From NCBI RefSeq assembly GCF_003576645.1, contig NC_044925.1, positions 9,529,308 through 9,593,307 on the forward strand: DNA of 64,000 nt, read 5' to 3'. The first letter of the stretch is position 1. Every line of letters starts with the position of its first letter. The DNA comes from Ipomoea triloba (taxonomy: Eukaryota; Streptophyta; Magnoliopsida; Solanales; Convolvulaceae). Below are positions 33,071 to 44,752 of this stretch, one piece after another. The translations under genes were made by a program, and so were the position numbers. The notes beneath the pieces are model-generated. The model did not search any database and was not told the DNA's origin. It saw only the letters and a list, made by a program, of their open reading frames with translations.

Positions 33071-35267
33071 TGTAACACCCCGTAAATTCGTTCAAGCCTT
33101 TCGATTCATTAATTAATTCCTTGGGCAATTTAATTACTCTAATTGGGCTAATTCTTTCAATTTAATATATATACTTATATATATATATATATATTCATGA
33201 GCCTAATTTAATTATTCTAATCAAGAGCCCAATTAATTGAATTATTCTTGTAAGGGATTTTTATTCAATTTGGATCCTTAGAATAGTTGTAATTAAATAT
33301 TCCTACAAGCCCAACTTATTGATCTTATATTATATAATGTTCCTAAGACATTTCTATGGGCTTCCTTGATTCTAATTCCTATATTAATTATAAGGGGTGA
33401 ATTCATTAGCCCAATTTGCTAGTCTTGTATATATATAATTAATTCTTGTAGCCATCATATTATATACTTAAGCCCAACTCATATTAAAGTCTTACACCCT
33501 AAATATTGTATGTATTCTTAGTATATATTTTAGAAGATCAAAACCCCTAAAAGTTTTCACTCCTCTTCCTCCCTCCCTATCACTTACACGCCATTTTCCA
33601 TTCCTCTTGCACCAAAATTTGATCTCCATTTCCCTACAAGTTTTCAAGTAAAGATTGCTCTTTTATGTTTGCTTAGGAGTGGGTAAGTTCATCTAGCTAA
33701 GAATCCATCTTGTATTTTGTGTTTTTGATAGTCTTTTAAGCATATTCTTATAATGTTCTTTTGGGGTTCTTTGGGTAAAAGATGATCAAGGTGAAGGTGG
33801 GGCTTTGTGATCTTGCTTAGGGCTTGTTGGAGTTGGAGAAAGCTACTCAAGGTAACCACTATGTCCATCAAAACTATTTTTATTCACTCCTAATCTACAT
33901 GATGTTCTTGGTGTTGGAAATCCTGNGGAATCTGCTTCCAGAGACTGTTTTGTGATGTTGTTGTCTGTTGTTTCTCCTTTGTTTCTGATCATGGTTGGAT
34001 TGTTTGGTGGAGTATTTTGCCATGTCCTTGGAGTATTCATCCATGCCTTTCGTTGGGTATTTATTACCTTGTCTTGGAGATTATTCATGTCTTTAGTTTC
34101 CCTTTTGGTACTCTTGGTCTATTGATTCTTGATATTCATATTACCTGGGAATTTGTTTGTGTTCATAGATGAGATGAACACTTTGTTTGGTTGTTTTGGG
34201 CTGAGGTTGGAGTATGAGTATGTGATGTTGGTTTGTTGGTATCATTGGAGTTTGTTGGGTGAGCTATATGTGCTACTATTGTTTGTATTCGGGTTCATTA
34301 CCCCTGTGATTGGGTTCATTACCCCCGTGATTGGGTCGATGACCCCTGTGATTGGACTTAGGTCCCTGTGACTGGACTACGGTCCCTGTGATTGGGCTCA
34401 TTACCCCGTGATTGGGTTCATTACCCCCGTGATTGGGTCGATTCACCCCTGTGATTGGACTTCGGTCCCCGTGATTGGGTTTTTACCCCTGTGTACTCGG
34501 CTTTTGTTTGGGGTCGGGTTCGATACGATGATTGGTGTGAGGTTTGGTGGTTGGTGTTGGGTTTTCCTTTCGGTTCTTTGGTTATGAGTCCTTGTTTATT
34601 CTGTTGATATCTCGTTGTTCTCAATTATGATTGATTGTTCCTTATGATTGTGTTCAGTTGGTATCTCGTTTGTGGATTCGTTATATATATATATATTCCT
34701 TGTTGGATATTGGCTTCGTTTGGATGAGTCTTGGTTCGTGATTCGTTCAGTTTATCATTGTTGAGTATCCGATTTGAACTATTGAACAGTTTGTTGGTGT
34801 TTATATTCTATATGGGTGTGTAAACCTATTTACAAACTTATATGTATATCTATACTTCCTTGCGGGTGTGAATGGTGGTTACTTAGCAGTCTTTTGCTAA
34901 TGGTTCTTTGTGTGTTTTCCAGGTTTGCCTTAAAGTCTTTGCGTGAGCGCGATAGAGATACACCCGTATGAGGAGGCTTAGATAGTGGTTATGTTTTTAG
35001 ATTTATGCTTTGGCCTGTGAGCCATTTGAGACTTTATAAACTCTTGACTAGTGTTTGGATGTTTTGAGACTTGACTTGAAGATTATCGTTTATACAGTTC
35101 AGCTTTTATGGTTAGCCTGTGCATCTAGGCTGTGTTATCTTACCTAGATGTGGCATGACGCCCCTTAGGTTTTAAATTCGCTTCCGCTATGTTCTGTTTG
35201 GTTGAGTTAGGCAGCTGTTGTGTTGAATTTTATCTATCTCAGCCTGTGTGAGGTTGGGGGTGTCACA
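33071..35267 (+). mobile_element. Solo LTR, TGTAACACCCC family 1, copy B
   Basis: Begins TGTAACACCCCG and ends GGGGTGTCACA with a perfect TAACT duplication on both sides (33066-33070, 35268-35272). It aligns along its length with 390-3217. It lacks about 565 bp present in copy A (roughly 1246-1810), exactly where a single N sits at 33926, so the missing part is probably an unsequenced gap. No coding sequence. Confidence 0.9.
34291..34492 (+). repeat. Tandem hairpin array, copy B
   Basis: The same ten hairpin units as 2219-2420 in the same order. By eye the only two substitutions fall in spacers (CTGTGACT at one unit, CCGTGATT at another); every stem and loop is unchanged, including GGAC-TTCG-GTCC at 34457-34468. 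Confidence 0.85.
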
Positions 35268-35710
35268 TAACTCACTCAAAACAAATAAATACATAGATAA
35301 CATAATTTGCCATATATTTTGTTATATATATATTTTGAGTAGAGCTATCAAAGTGGGCTAGCAGAGCGGGATCCATCAAAGCCTGTCATTTAGTAGGCCT
35401 AACAAAGACCAGCTAGCCCGCCTCACCTTAGGCCCATAGGTCATGGTGGGGGCTTGCTAAAATTTTAAAATGTAAAATTAAAATTAATATAAAATGTTAA
35501 TAAGTGTATACTAAAATAATTTGTATAATTTAAACATACATTAATGCATTTGTGATTTGTTACCAACAATAATAACTAATAATGTAATACGGAATAAGTC
35601 CTAATAAATAGTCAAATACATCATGAATTAATCCAAAATCAATAAAAAATTATTTATACATATACTAATTATTACTGTAATAAACTTCATTCTTAATATA
35701 ATAAATAATA
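35268..35710. other. AT-rich spacer, nothing recognised
   Basis: No coding region or clear element boundary. The patch at 35340-35450 has repeated GGGCTAGC/GCCTAAC-like phrases of unknown origin. Confidence 0.5.
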
Positions 35711-35712
35711 AA

Positions 35713-35792
<80 letters not shown>

Positions 35793-36142
35793 GTATGTAT
35801 ATATATATACATATACATGTATATATATATATTATATATATATATATATATATATGTATATGTGTATATATATACATGTATATGTATACATATACACATA
35901 CATACATACATACATATACATGTATATATGTATGTATGTATATACATGTATATGTATGTATGTATGTATGTATATACATGTATATGTATGTATGTATGTG
36001 TGTATGTATGTATATGTATGTATGTATATACATACATACACACATACATACATACATATACATGTATATACATACATACATACATACATATACATGTATA
36101 TATATATATATACATACATACATACATACATATACATGTATA

Positions 36143-36195
<53 letters not shown>
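35711..36195. repeat. Compound TA/TACA/TGTA microsatellite
   Basis: Alternating TACA, TGTA, TATA and CACA runs, including many TATACATGTATA palindromic steps. Frames through it are artefacts. Confidence 0.95.
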
Positions 36196-36297
36196 ATTGT
36201 GTGTATATATATAATAATGTTAGTAATTTACTCATACTACGTGGGCTTAGTGGGCCCTGCTGGCCTATTATTTGGCGGCAATTTATATCGTGTATCA

Positions 36298-36346
36298 GGG
36301 TGCACAATGCATTGTGCACCCCGTACCAAAACGACATCGTTTTGGT
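36298..36346. other. Two adjacent palindromes
   Basis: A perfect 24 bp palindrome (36298-36321; half-site GGGTGCACAATG) is followed three bases later by ACCAAAACGA-CA-TCGTTTTGGT (36325-36346), a 10 bp inverted repeat with a 2 bp centre. They could mark a transposon end or a cruciform site. Confidence 0.8.
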
Positions 36347-36411
36347 CATTTTAATTAATGATTTTTTTTTTGGAAATCATGTTTCCCGTTACGGCCGGTC
36401 TGTGCATTTGT

Positions 36412-36845
36412 ATTAATATTTTGTGTATTCTTTTAAGATATTCTATGTATTGTTGACTACAATTCTGTGTATTCATGTTAGGGGTACTTAAACATAGGTT
36501 GTGACGTGTTTTGTGTATTCGAATGTTAGGAGGATGATTTCTGTGTAGTCGTATCAATATTCTGTGTATTCCCTCAAGCCATTCTGTGTATTCATGTTAA
36601 TGGTACTTAAATACAGGGGTGATATGTTTTTGTATTTGGTATTTTCATATTCTGTGTATTCTTTGAAGGCATTCTGTGTATTGTAGATTACGATTCTGTG
36701 TATTCATGTTAGGGGTACTTAAACATAGGTCGTGACGTATTTTGTGTATTTGAATGTTAGGAGGATGATTTCTGTGTAGTTGTGTCAATATTCTGTGTAT
36801 TCACTCAAGTCATTATGTGTATTCTAGATAAGGATTCTGTGTATT
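36412..36845 (+). repeat. 231 bp tandem repeat rich in TTCTGTGTATTC
   Basis: The stretch starting GGGGTACTTAAACATAGG at 36481 recurs at 36712, an offset of 231 bp, and TTCTGTGTATTC or a one-base variant occurs about a dozen times. This may be the sub-terminal repeat region of a DNA transposon that starts at the palindromes 36298-36346 (inference). Confidence 0.75.
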
Positions 36846-37450
36846 CTAGACAATGAATTCCTCGAAGAAAGATGCATTCCTTGATTCAATTATCGTGTTC
36901 TTATGCACTTCCGGATTATGGGACTCGTGTACTAAGAACCGATAAGCACTACTGTTATGTGCATAACCAATAAAGATACAGTCCACGGTCTTTGGACCTA
37001 TCTTTATTTTCTTCGGTGTTGGCACCAAAACTTTGGCAAGACACCCCCACACTTTGAGGTATTGGTAGGAAGGGTTCCTACCTTTCCACAGCTCATAAGG
37101 AGTCTTATCGAGCTTCTTGCGAAGTACCTTATTTAAAAGGTAATTGCTTGTCAAAATCGTCTCACCCCACATATTTTGAGGTAAGCCCGAACTAATAAGC
37201 ATCGCATTCATCATTTCTTTCAATGTACAATTCTTCCGTTCAGCAACACCGTTCGATTGAGGTGCGTAAGGTGTCGTACGCTCGTGTATAATTCCTACAC
37301 TTGCATAGAAGTCACTAATTGGTGCTTCGTACTCACCACCTCTATCGCTTCTAACCTTTTTAATCTTTCAATTAAGTTGGTTTTCAACTTCATTCTTATA
37401 AAGAATGAATTTATCCATGGCTTCATCTTTGCTTTCCATACTTGACGTTG
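36846..37450 (-). pseudogene. Copia integrase fragment (Tork/Tnt1-like)
   Basis: Minus-strand reading gives IKKVRSDRGGEYEAPISDFY, then TTPYAPQSNGVAERKNCTLK and LDKTPYELWKGRNPSYQYLKV, the integrase core and C-terminal part of a Ty1/copia polyprotein. The second Asp (SDRGGEY) and the Glu (NGVAERKN) of the DDE triad are visible; the first Asp is missing by truncation. An in-frame stop interrupts it near 37368. It is a different lineage from the copia fragment that starts at 37563, so two elements are juxtaposed. Confidence 0.85.
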
Positions 37451-37562
37451 AAGGATTTTTGTCAAGGGTTGTCAATAAAGAATTTGGCAATAAAGTGATT
37501 TAGTGCCTCAAAGACAACAGCCTTTACAAGTTTGTGACACTTAAACACAAGGCTTGTATCCT

Positions 37563-39129
37563 TTAGACGTCGCTCAGTTCTACATGACCAGGATGATTTG
37601 GATCTTCATAGCCCGGTGGTTGCTTCATGTAAACAGTTTCAACTAAGTTTCCGTTTAGAAATGCGTTGTGTACGTCAAGTTGTCGCAGAACCCACCTATT
37701 TGACACGGCAAAGGAGAATAGTATTCTAACGGTTGTGGGTTTGACAACTGGGCTAAAGGTGTCAAAGAAGTCTTCTCCTGCTACTTGATTAAAGCCCTTT
37801 GCGACTAAGCGAGCTTTATAGCGCTCCACTGACCCATCTGCTTTCTGCTTGGTGCGGTATACCCATTTGCACCCTATGATGTTCATGTGTGGTTCTGCCG
37901 GTATGAGTCGCCAGGTGTTGTTGTGAAGTAGGGCATTGAACTCTTGGTCCATTGCATCCCGCCATTGTGGATGAGCCACAGCATGGGAGTAGCATGTGGG
38001 GTCAACAGTTGCATTAAGTGCCTGGAATTGCTCGTTTGTACCCCGCGTCATGTGACGCAAACGCATAGTATGTTCCCTTTCGAGTGGTTGTACCCTCGTA
38101 CGCCGTGAGCGTGGCAGGGCAGTGACCAGATCTACTTGTGGGTCCATATGAGCAACTATTGAGCTCGTGACCTGTACGGCGGGGGTCGTCGTCGGAGTCA
38201 CAGTTGAGATCACGGGACTAGAGGCCCAAGGTAAAGCACATGGCGGTGAGTCTTGCTTATCTGTTAGTAATTGATCTGCAAAAGGAAACATTGTTTCGTC
38301 AAACCGCACATGACGGCAGATATAGGTTTTTCTCGACGAAAGGTCCATGCAACGGTACCCCCTAAAGGATGGTGGGTAACCTAAGAAGACGCAGGGTGTC
38401 GTGCGATACTCTATTTTGTGGCGATTGTAGGGCCGTAAATAGGGATAGCAACGACACTCGAAGACGCGCAGGAACGTGTATGTAGGTGGAGTTTGGAATA
38501 GTCGGAAGTATGGACTTTGATTTTGAGTGGCCGAACTGGGTAGACAGTTCATTAGATAAGTAGCTGTCTCGAACGCGTAGTCCCAATACTTAAGCGGGAC
38601 AGAGCTATCTGCGAGTAGAGCTAGTCTGGTTTCGACAATGTGTCTCTTCCGGCGCTCAACCCGCCCGTTTTGCTCGTGAGTATAGGCACACGACTGCCTA
38701 TGGACAATCCCAAGTGATTCAAAAATTTTGTGTAGGTGACGGTATTCTCCTCCCAAGTCAGATTGGATGCATTTGATAGAACGGGAAAACCGCCGTTCTA
38801 CCATGACCCGAAAAAAATTAAATATTTTATAAATATCAGATTTTACCCGTAAGGGATAAAACCAGCAAAAACGTGAAAAATCGTCGACAAACAGAACGAA
38901 GTAACGGTAACCCAAAACAGAAACAACGGGCGCAGGGCCCCAAATATCAGTGTACAGCAAGTCTAAAACATTATTGCTAGATTTTAATACTCTATCTAAT
39001 GGAAATCTAGAAGCTTTGCCATGCTGACACACTGAACACACTTGAATCGATTTGGTATTATTGGACAAGACTGGACAAGACTGCAGAATCTGCTGAACAC
39101 GACTATGCGGGTGGCCCAGGCATTGATGC
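37563..39129 (-). pseudogene. Copia pol fragment: GAG-pre-integrase, integrase, partial RT
   Basis: Continues the element whose gag starts at 44481. It opens [15 protein letters not shown] (GAG-pre-integrase), then the DDE integrase: Asp in LLYTDIWGP, Asp in IQSDLGGEY, Glu in [10 protein letters not shown]. After a Ser/Thr/Pro-rich linker the reverse transcriptase begins ([38 protein letters not shown]) and reaches [11 protein letters not shown] with the first catalytic Asp. It is cut off before the YVDD motif. RNase H and the 3' LTR are absent. A 4 kb solo LTR (39135-43096) separates it from the upstream half, with target duplication CACAC inside the codons. Confidence 0.9.
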
Positions 39130-40911
39130 CACACTGTAACCCCTCGGTTTTTTCGACAAAGTTAAGGTTCGAGAATATTGATGTAAAATTTTTTAAGCTA
39201 TGACGTTTAAGAGAAGACTGTTCGGTGCTCGAAATAATTTTTTTTGGATTAGTTATCGATAAGCTGCGAACTACGTACCGGTCTCGAACCGAGAAATTTT
39301 CAGGATATAGATTCAGTTCGAATTTTCTAGAATTGGGATTATTAAGTATCATACGATCAAGCCTGAATTTCTAGTTAGTTCAAGGAAGATCTTAAATGGA
39401 CTGTAAGGGATAAATTGTTACGGACTCTGAACCTAGATTTGGCGGATTACCGGAAAATTTCCAAAATTGGTGATTTGCGACGGGAATATTTTTAGGATAA
39501 TTTTGGTATTAGAATTTTCCCGAATTAAGTTATAATCCTCCGAACATTCATCTGATTTAAGCATAAACTGGCCAATTAGATTTGAGATCTTCTAAGGACA
39601 CCATGGAGTGATGACAAGTGGCAAGGCAAATCTAAGACTAAGATTGGGCATTAAATGTGACATTTATGAGGTATGGCCTAGTTGCACTTGTTACTTGATC
39701 TTCAAGAACTAAATCTACACTAATCACATGATCATCTCTCTCACTCTTCCACTCCATTTTCGAAATACACACTTAGAGAAGGAAGAAGGGAAATTATCTT
39801 AGTCTTCTATTGTGATCCAAGAACACCCTAGGCAATTCTTCAACTCCAAGGACTCTACTCTAGGTAAGAACTTCGGTTTTGTTCGGATTCTACCCCTCCT
39901 AAGACTTAAGCTTGAACTTAAGTGTTAATGTTTAGTGCATGAAAAATATTGTTATTGTGGTGATGTTGTAGGGGACTTTGAATCCAAGGAAAGATCTAGC
40001 ACTTCTTCGGTTTTAAAATCTTCCATCGAGGTAAGGAATCCCTTAAGTTGGCCCAATCACTTGAAGGTAGACAATTGCTAGGAAATTACATGATTAGGAA
40101 TTTTTACATGAAAATTATGTGCTATGTTATAGATCTAAAAGTTGGCTCAAATTCTCTACCTTGATTTTTGGTAAATTTACTAGGCATGTCCATAGCTAAT
40201 TTATGCATGTATATGTTGTATTTATGTCCATATAGGCTTATACTTGTGAAAATAGTGAAAAGAAATAAGGATAGTCTCTGGCAGTAACTTCCGAGATTTA
40301 CTGGGAAAAATTGGTAAGGTATTTTGATCCCATTTTTTTCAGACATGTAGTTCTATAAGTGTAGAACCCGCATATAAAATTTCATAATGATCGGAGTAGT
40401 ATAAGTATGGTTTTCGAATTTTTTTCCAAAACTGGTCCAGAGAGAAAAATATTCTGGACAGCACACTGCCAAGGGCAAAAATGTAATTTTCTGTGTCTAT
40501 TCGTGGATCAAAATGACCAAAACTTTTTATGGACATCAAGTACTATAAGTTGGGGTTCTACCATAAAAATTTCAATTGAAAAAGAGTTCGGGAACTATTT
40601 TTACCGGCTCAATCTTTCGGATTGCGCCAAGCTGAAATTTTCTGAAAAAGGATGGTTAGAAACAATTTTGACAAATATTATTTTTTGTGCATTATATTAA
40701 CGTGGAAAATAATTATGTTTTGAACATTATTGTGACTCCTGTACTTGAATTTCTGTGATGTGACTAACACTAACCTAAGTATGTGGGTTGGGGAAATATA
40801 CTTGAATAAGTATATTGGTTATGGAGTCATGTGGTAATAATTAATGAAGGTGAGGGAGTCTGTACGATTAATCGGTACTGCAGAGAGAAGTCTATTCGCT
40901 GAGTGTTGGGT

Positions 40912-41340
40912 GAATTAAACGTGGATGTGTTGTGTAATCCACGTGTGAATTAAAAAGTGGATGCGTTGTGTACCCCACTTGTGAATTAAAGGGGGATGTG
41001 TTGTGTACCCCACCTGTGAATTAAACGTGGATGTGTTGTGTAATCCACGTGTGAATTAAAAAGTGGATGTGTTGTGTACCCCACTTGTGAATTAAAGGTG
41101 GATGTGTTGTGTACCCCACCTGTGAATTAAACGTGGATGTGTTGTGTACCCCACGTGTGACTTAAGCGTGGATGTGTTGTGTACCCCACGTGTGAATTAA
41201 ACGTGGATGTGTTGTGTAATCCACGTGTGAATTAAAAAGTGGATGTGTTGTGTACCCCACTTGTGAATTAAAAAGTGGATGTGTTGTGTACCCCACCTGT
41301 GAATTAATGGTGGGAGTTGTGTACCCCACGGGTGATGTGC
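40912..41340 (+). repeat. 35 bp hairpin minisatellite, first array
   Basis: Eleven 35-36 bp units of the form GTGAATTAAA + arm + TGTGTTGTGTA + arm. Arms pair in each unit although they differ: ACGTGGAT/ATCCACGT, AAGTGG/CCACTT, AGGTGG/CCACCT, ACGTGG/CCACGT. Units 1-3 and 4-6 repeat in the same order, so there is a higher-order period of about 106 bp. Two units are imperfect by one pair. Confidence 0.85.
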
Positions 41341-41832
41341 GAGAGCTAACTGTCGGGTGTCCTAACAGTTGTGTGGCGTTGTGTACCCCACGGGTGAATT
41401 AATGGCTGTGTTATGTGCCGAAATTACTGATGTAATGTGAAATTTGCTTGTTGTTAGACTGCTTGCAGGTAGACTGCGATTGTTGGGTAACGTTTACCTT
41501 ACCTTATTGTATTACTAATTGTGGTTTCGAAAACTTTTGTTTATTTTCGAGTGATCATGGATATCCTTACTTAGCCGTCGCGCTAACTACACTTCGTTGT
41601 GTCATTTATTAGATGCAGTCTAGCGTGGGCCCCTGTGGCCGATGAACTCTAAATAGGATGGGAGTCGAGGTTGAAGATTACTCTATCCTAGAATAGACAC
41701 CCTGGAAGGATTAGTTCCATATGTACACTTTGGATGTTGATATGGTTATTTGAGGTTGTAAGTTTAGCCTTAGCGTTTGGGTATAGGAGAGATACCTAAG
41801 CGTGGCGGTAACACCCAGTTTTCTGCTGGTTN

Positions 41833-42100
41833 TGTGAATTAAACGTGGATGTGTTGTGTACCCCACGTGTGACTTAAGCGTGGATGTGTTGTGTACCCCA
41901 CGTGTGAATTAAACGTGGATGTGTTGTGTAATCCACGTGTGAATTAAAAAGTGGATGTGTTGTGTACCCCACTTGTGAATTAAAAAGTGGATGTGTTGTG
42001 TACCCCACCTGTGAATTAATGGTGGGAGTTGTGTACCCCACGGGTGATGTGCGAGAGCTAACTGTCGGGTGTCCTAACAGTTGTGTGGCGTTGTGTACCC
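41833..42100 (+). repeat. 35 bp minisatellite, duplicated segment
   Basis: Repeats 41133-41395 (five units and the following non-repeat CGAGAGCTAACTGTCGGGTG segment) after the single N at 41832. Confidence 0.85.
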
Positions 42101-42106
42101 CACGTG

Positions 42107-42500
42107 GGAATTAAAAAGTGGAGGTGTTGTGTACCCCACTTGTGAATTAAAGGTGGACGTGTTGTGTACCCCACTTGTGAATTAAAGGTGGACGTGTTGT
42201 GTACCCCACTTGTGAATTAAAGGTGGACGTGTTGTGTACCCCACTTGTGAATTAAAGGTGGACGTGTTGTGTACCCCACTTGTGAATTAAAGGTGGACGT
42301 GTTGTGTACCCCACTTGTGAATTAAAGGTGGACGTGTTGTGTACCCCACTTGTGAATTAAAGGTGGACGTGTTGTGTACCCCACTTGTGAATTAAAGGTG
42401 GACGTGTTGTGTACCCCACTTGTGAATTAAAGGTGGACGTGTTGTGTACCCCACTTGTGAATTAAAGGTGGACGTGTTGTGTACCCCACCTGTGAATTAA
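42107..42500 (+). repeat. 35 bp minisatellite, homogenised expansion
   Basis: From 42151 to 42500 ten consecutive 35 bp units carry GGTGGACGTG and are almost identical; the last ends CCACCT. Stem AGGTGG/CCACTT contains one G-T pair, which would be a G-U wobble in plus-strand RNA. The uniformity points to recent expansion of one unit. Confidence 0.85.
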
Positions 42501-43101
42501 TGGTGGGAGTTGTGTACCCCACGGGTGATGTGCGAGAGCTAACTGTCGGGTGTCCTAACAGTTGTGTGGCGTTGTGTACCCCACGGGTGAATTAATGGCT
42601 GTGTTATGTGCCGAAATTACTGATGTAATGTGAAATTTGCTTGTTGTTAGACTGCTTGCAGGTAGACTGCGATTGTTGGGTAACGTTTACCTTACCTTAT
42701 TGTATTACTAATTGTGGTTTCGAAAACTTTTGTTTATTTTCGAGTGATCATGGATATCCTTACTTAGCCGTCGCGCTAACTACACTTCGTTGTGTCATTT
42801 ATTAGATGCAGTCTAGCGTGGGCCCCTGTGGCCGATGAACTCTAAATAGGATGGGAGTCGAGGTTGAAGATTACTCTATCCTAGAATAGACACCCTGGAA
42901 GGATTAGTTCCATATGTACACTTTGGATGTTGATATGGTTATTTGAGGTTGTAAGTTTAGCCTTAGCGTTTGGGTATAGGAGAGATACCTAAGCGTGGCG
43001 GTAACACCCAGTTTTCTGCTGGTTAGACGCTTCCGCAATGTATTATATTTTAAGGATTTTGTAATAAATCCAAGATGTGAAAATTGGGGTGTTACACACA
43101 C

Positions 43102-44481
43102 CACGGGAGATGCACGAGCACTTAGAAAGGCAACTGGGTCACGAGGCACGGACAGCCGGTATAAATCCCCCGAGACTGGCCCTCTAAGCAGAGTTGTTTT
43201 GGTGATGCAATCCTTCACACAGAAAAAATCCTTATGAAACTCAAAGTAGACATTGTTGTTAGTTGCAAACCGTTAAACAGATAACAGAGGAACTGACAAA
43301 TCGGGCACATGTAAAATATTGGACAATTTAAGGGATTTAGATTTAACAGGAATTGTTGCATGGCCTATTCGCGAAATAACCAAACCTGAGCCGTTTCCCA
43401 CGCGCAGGACGTCATCACCACCGTAGGTTTCAGACTGCACCATCATTGAGGATTCCGGCGTGGCATGCACGGTGGCTCCAGTGTCCGGGCACCACCCATC
43501 AACGATGGAGGCAGGCGGCGCGTCGGCGGCGGTCTGTGCGACATTCGCCTGTGGCGCTGGCGGTGCGGTATACCGCTTGTAACAGTAAAGCGCGGTATGG
43601 CCGTGCGACCGGCAGATTTGGCACCGGGGTGCATTGCCGCGATCAGGACCCTGACCGCCTCTCCCTTGCCGCCCTCGTCCGCGCCATTGGCCACCATTTT
43701 GGCTTTGTCAACCACCAAAATGGCCTTGTCCATTATTACGTCTTCCGCGACCAGCCACCATTGCCGTAGCTTCGGGAGTAAACGCATCCGCATATATAAA
43801 CTCCTGAGCCTGCAAATAATCGGCAAGCTGTGGGATAGAGACAGGATTACCAGATACCGTGAGAGATGATGCCATTAGCCGGAACTCCGGTCTGAGGCCT
43901 CGGAAGACATATAAGTTCTGTTCATCCAAGGATACGGGTCGACCGGCAAGCGCTAGATCTTCCACGAGCAGCTGGGCACGACCAAGGTACTCCGCCGTCA
44001 TGCTGCCGCCCTGACGGAGGCTCTGAAACTGACCAAGGAGGTTGAGGCATCTCGCCCGGGTGGAGGAACCTAGCGCTGCGGTGATGGATTCCCATACTTC
44101 ACTGGAAGTATGCCGTCTAATGGCCAAATACATCACCTCAGCGGAGAGGGATGAAATCAGCAGCGAGAGGATGGATTGGTCCTGCTGCGTCCAGGCGTTA
44201 TGAGCCGGATTGGGTGTCATCTCCGGCGGAGTGGTGGCGGAGGCATCCGAGACTGATGGAGCAGCGATGGTGGCCGGAGGACACAACACAGTACCATCGA
44301 CGTATCCTAGGAGTCCTTGTCCGCGGAGGAAGGGAACAAGCTGTGTTCGCCAGAAAAGGTAGTTCTTGGAGGTGAGTTTCAGCGAAACAAAATGGTGAGC
44401 GGCGTTGAGGGTGTTGGTTGTGCCGGCCGGAGCAGCTGGGGTGGCGGCACTAATGGTTCTTTCAGAGGAGTTTGTCGACAT
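43102..44481 (-). pseudogene. Copia gag, protease and start of GAG-pre-integrase
   Basis: Starts at ATG 44481 (MSTNSSERTISAATPAAPAG). Gag has the copia-type LTSKNYLFWRTQLVPFLRGQ segment and, further on, a CCHC zinc knuckle CQICRSHGHTALYC. The protease active-site triplet is in WCPDTGATVHA. The reading frame is continuous except for a TGA after GQGHFGG (near 43708) and a TAA after VPLLSV (near 43273), then runs to the LTR insertion at 43101. The polyprotein would supply capsid and protease for an Ale/Retrofit-like copia element (lineage is inference). Two nonsense codons and the insertion make it dead. Confidence 0.9.
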
Positions 44482-44524
44482 GGTGAAAGGTAGGAAAATA
44501 GGATAAGTTTTTGGCTAGCTGATA

Positions 44525-44690
44525 CAAGATGAAAGTAACGTAAGTTGTATTCAATCAATAATTCAGAAAACAATACAGAATCCTATAGAGTTAGGCAGCT
44601 AACCTCACCTACATCACAGGGAGGTTAGAGATTAAGACTCTAGACTAGTTATTAGACTTTGACTAAATACATTAACAGTAATAATAATAA
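44525..44690 (-). repeat. Probable 5' LTR of the decayed copia element
   Basis: On the minus strand a block starting TGTTAATGTATTTAGTC at 44690 leads to a TATCAGCTAGCC-like primer-binding segment near 44520, then the gag start at 44481. The partner 3' LTR is not in the window because the element is truncated at 37563, so LTR identity is inferred from position. Confidence 0.5.
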
Positions 44691-44752
44691 ATAATAATAA
44701 GACTATTATTCACAGAAAGTAAGCAATCCGGCACCGTGACGAAGACTGGAAA

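Larger units (their letters stand above)
39135..43096 (+). mobile_element. Solo LTR, TGTAAC family 2, inserted in copia
   Basis: Begins TGTAACCCCTCGG and ends GGGGTGTTACA, flanked by perfect CACAC duplications (39130-39134, 43097-43101). It interrupts the copia GAG-pre-integrase domain. No coding sequence. The interior holds a large 35 bp repeat array. A single N at 41832 separates two copies of the same sequence (41122-41831 and 41833-43022 share both start and end), so length is inflated by an assembly overlap or a true duplication. A related element lies inverted at 51412-54180. Confidence 0.9.

Noticed and set aside
42151..42500. CRISPR-like regular 35 bp repeats
   Set aside because: Units are contiguous with no unique spacers, lie in a plant LTR with a target duplication, and no cas genes exist here; a minisatellite explains it.
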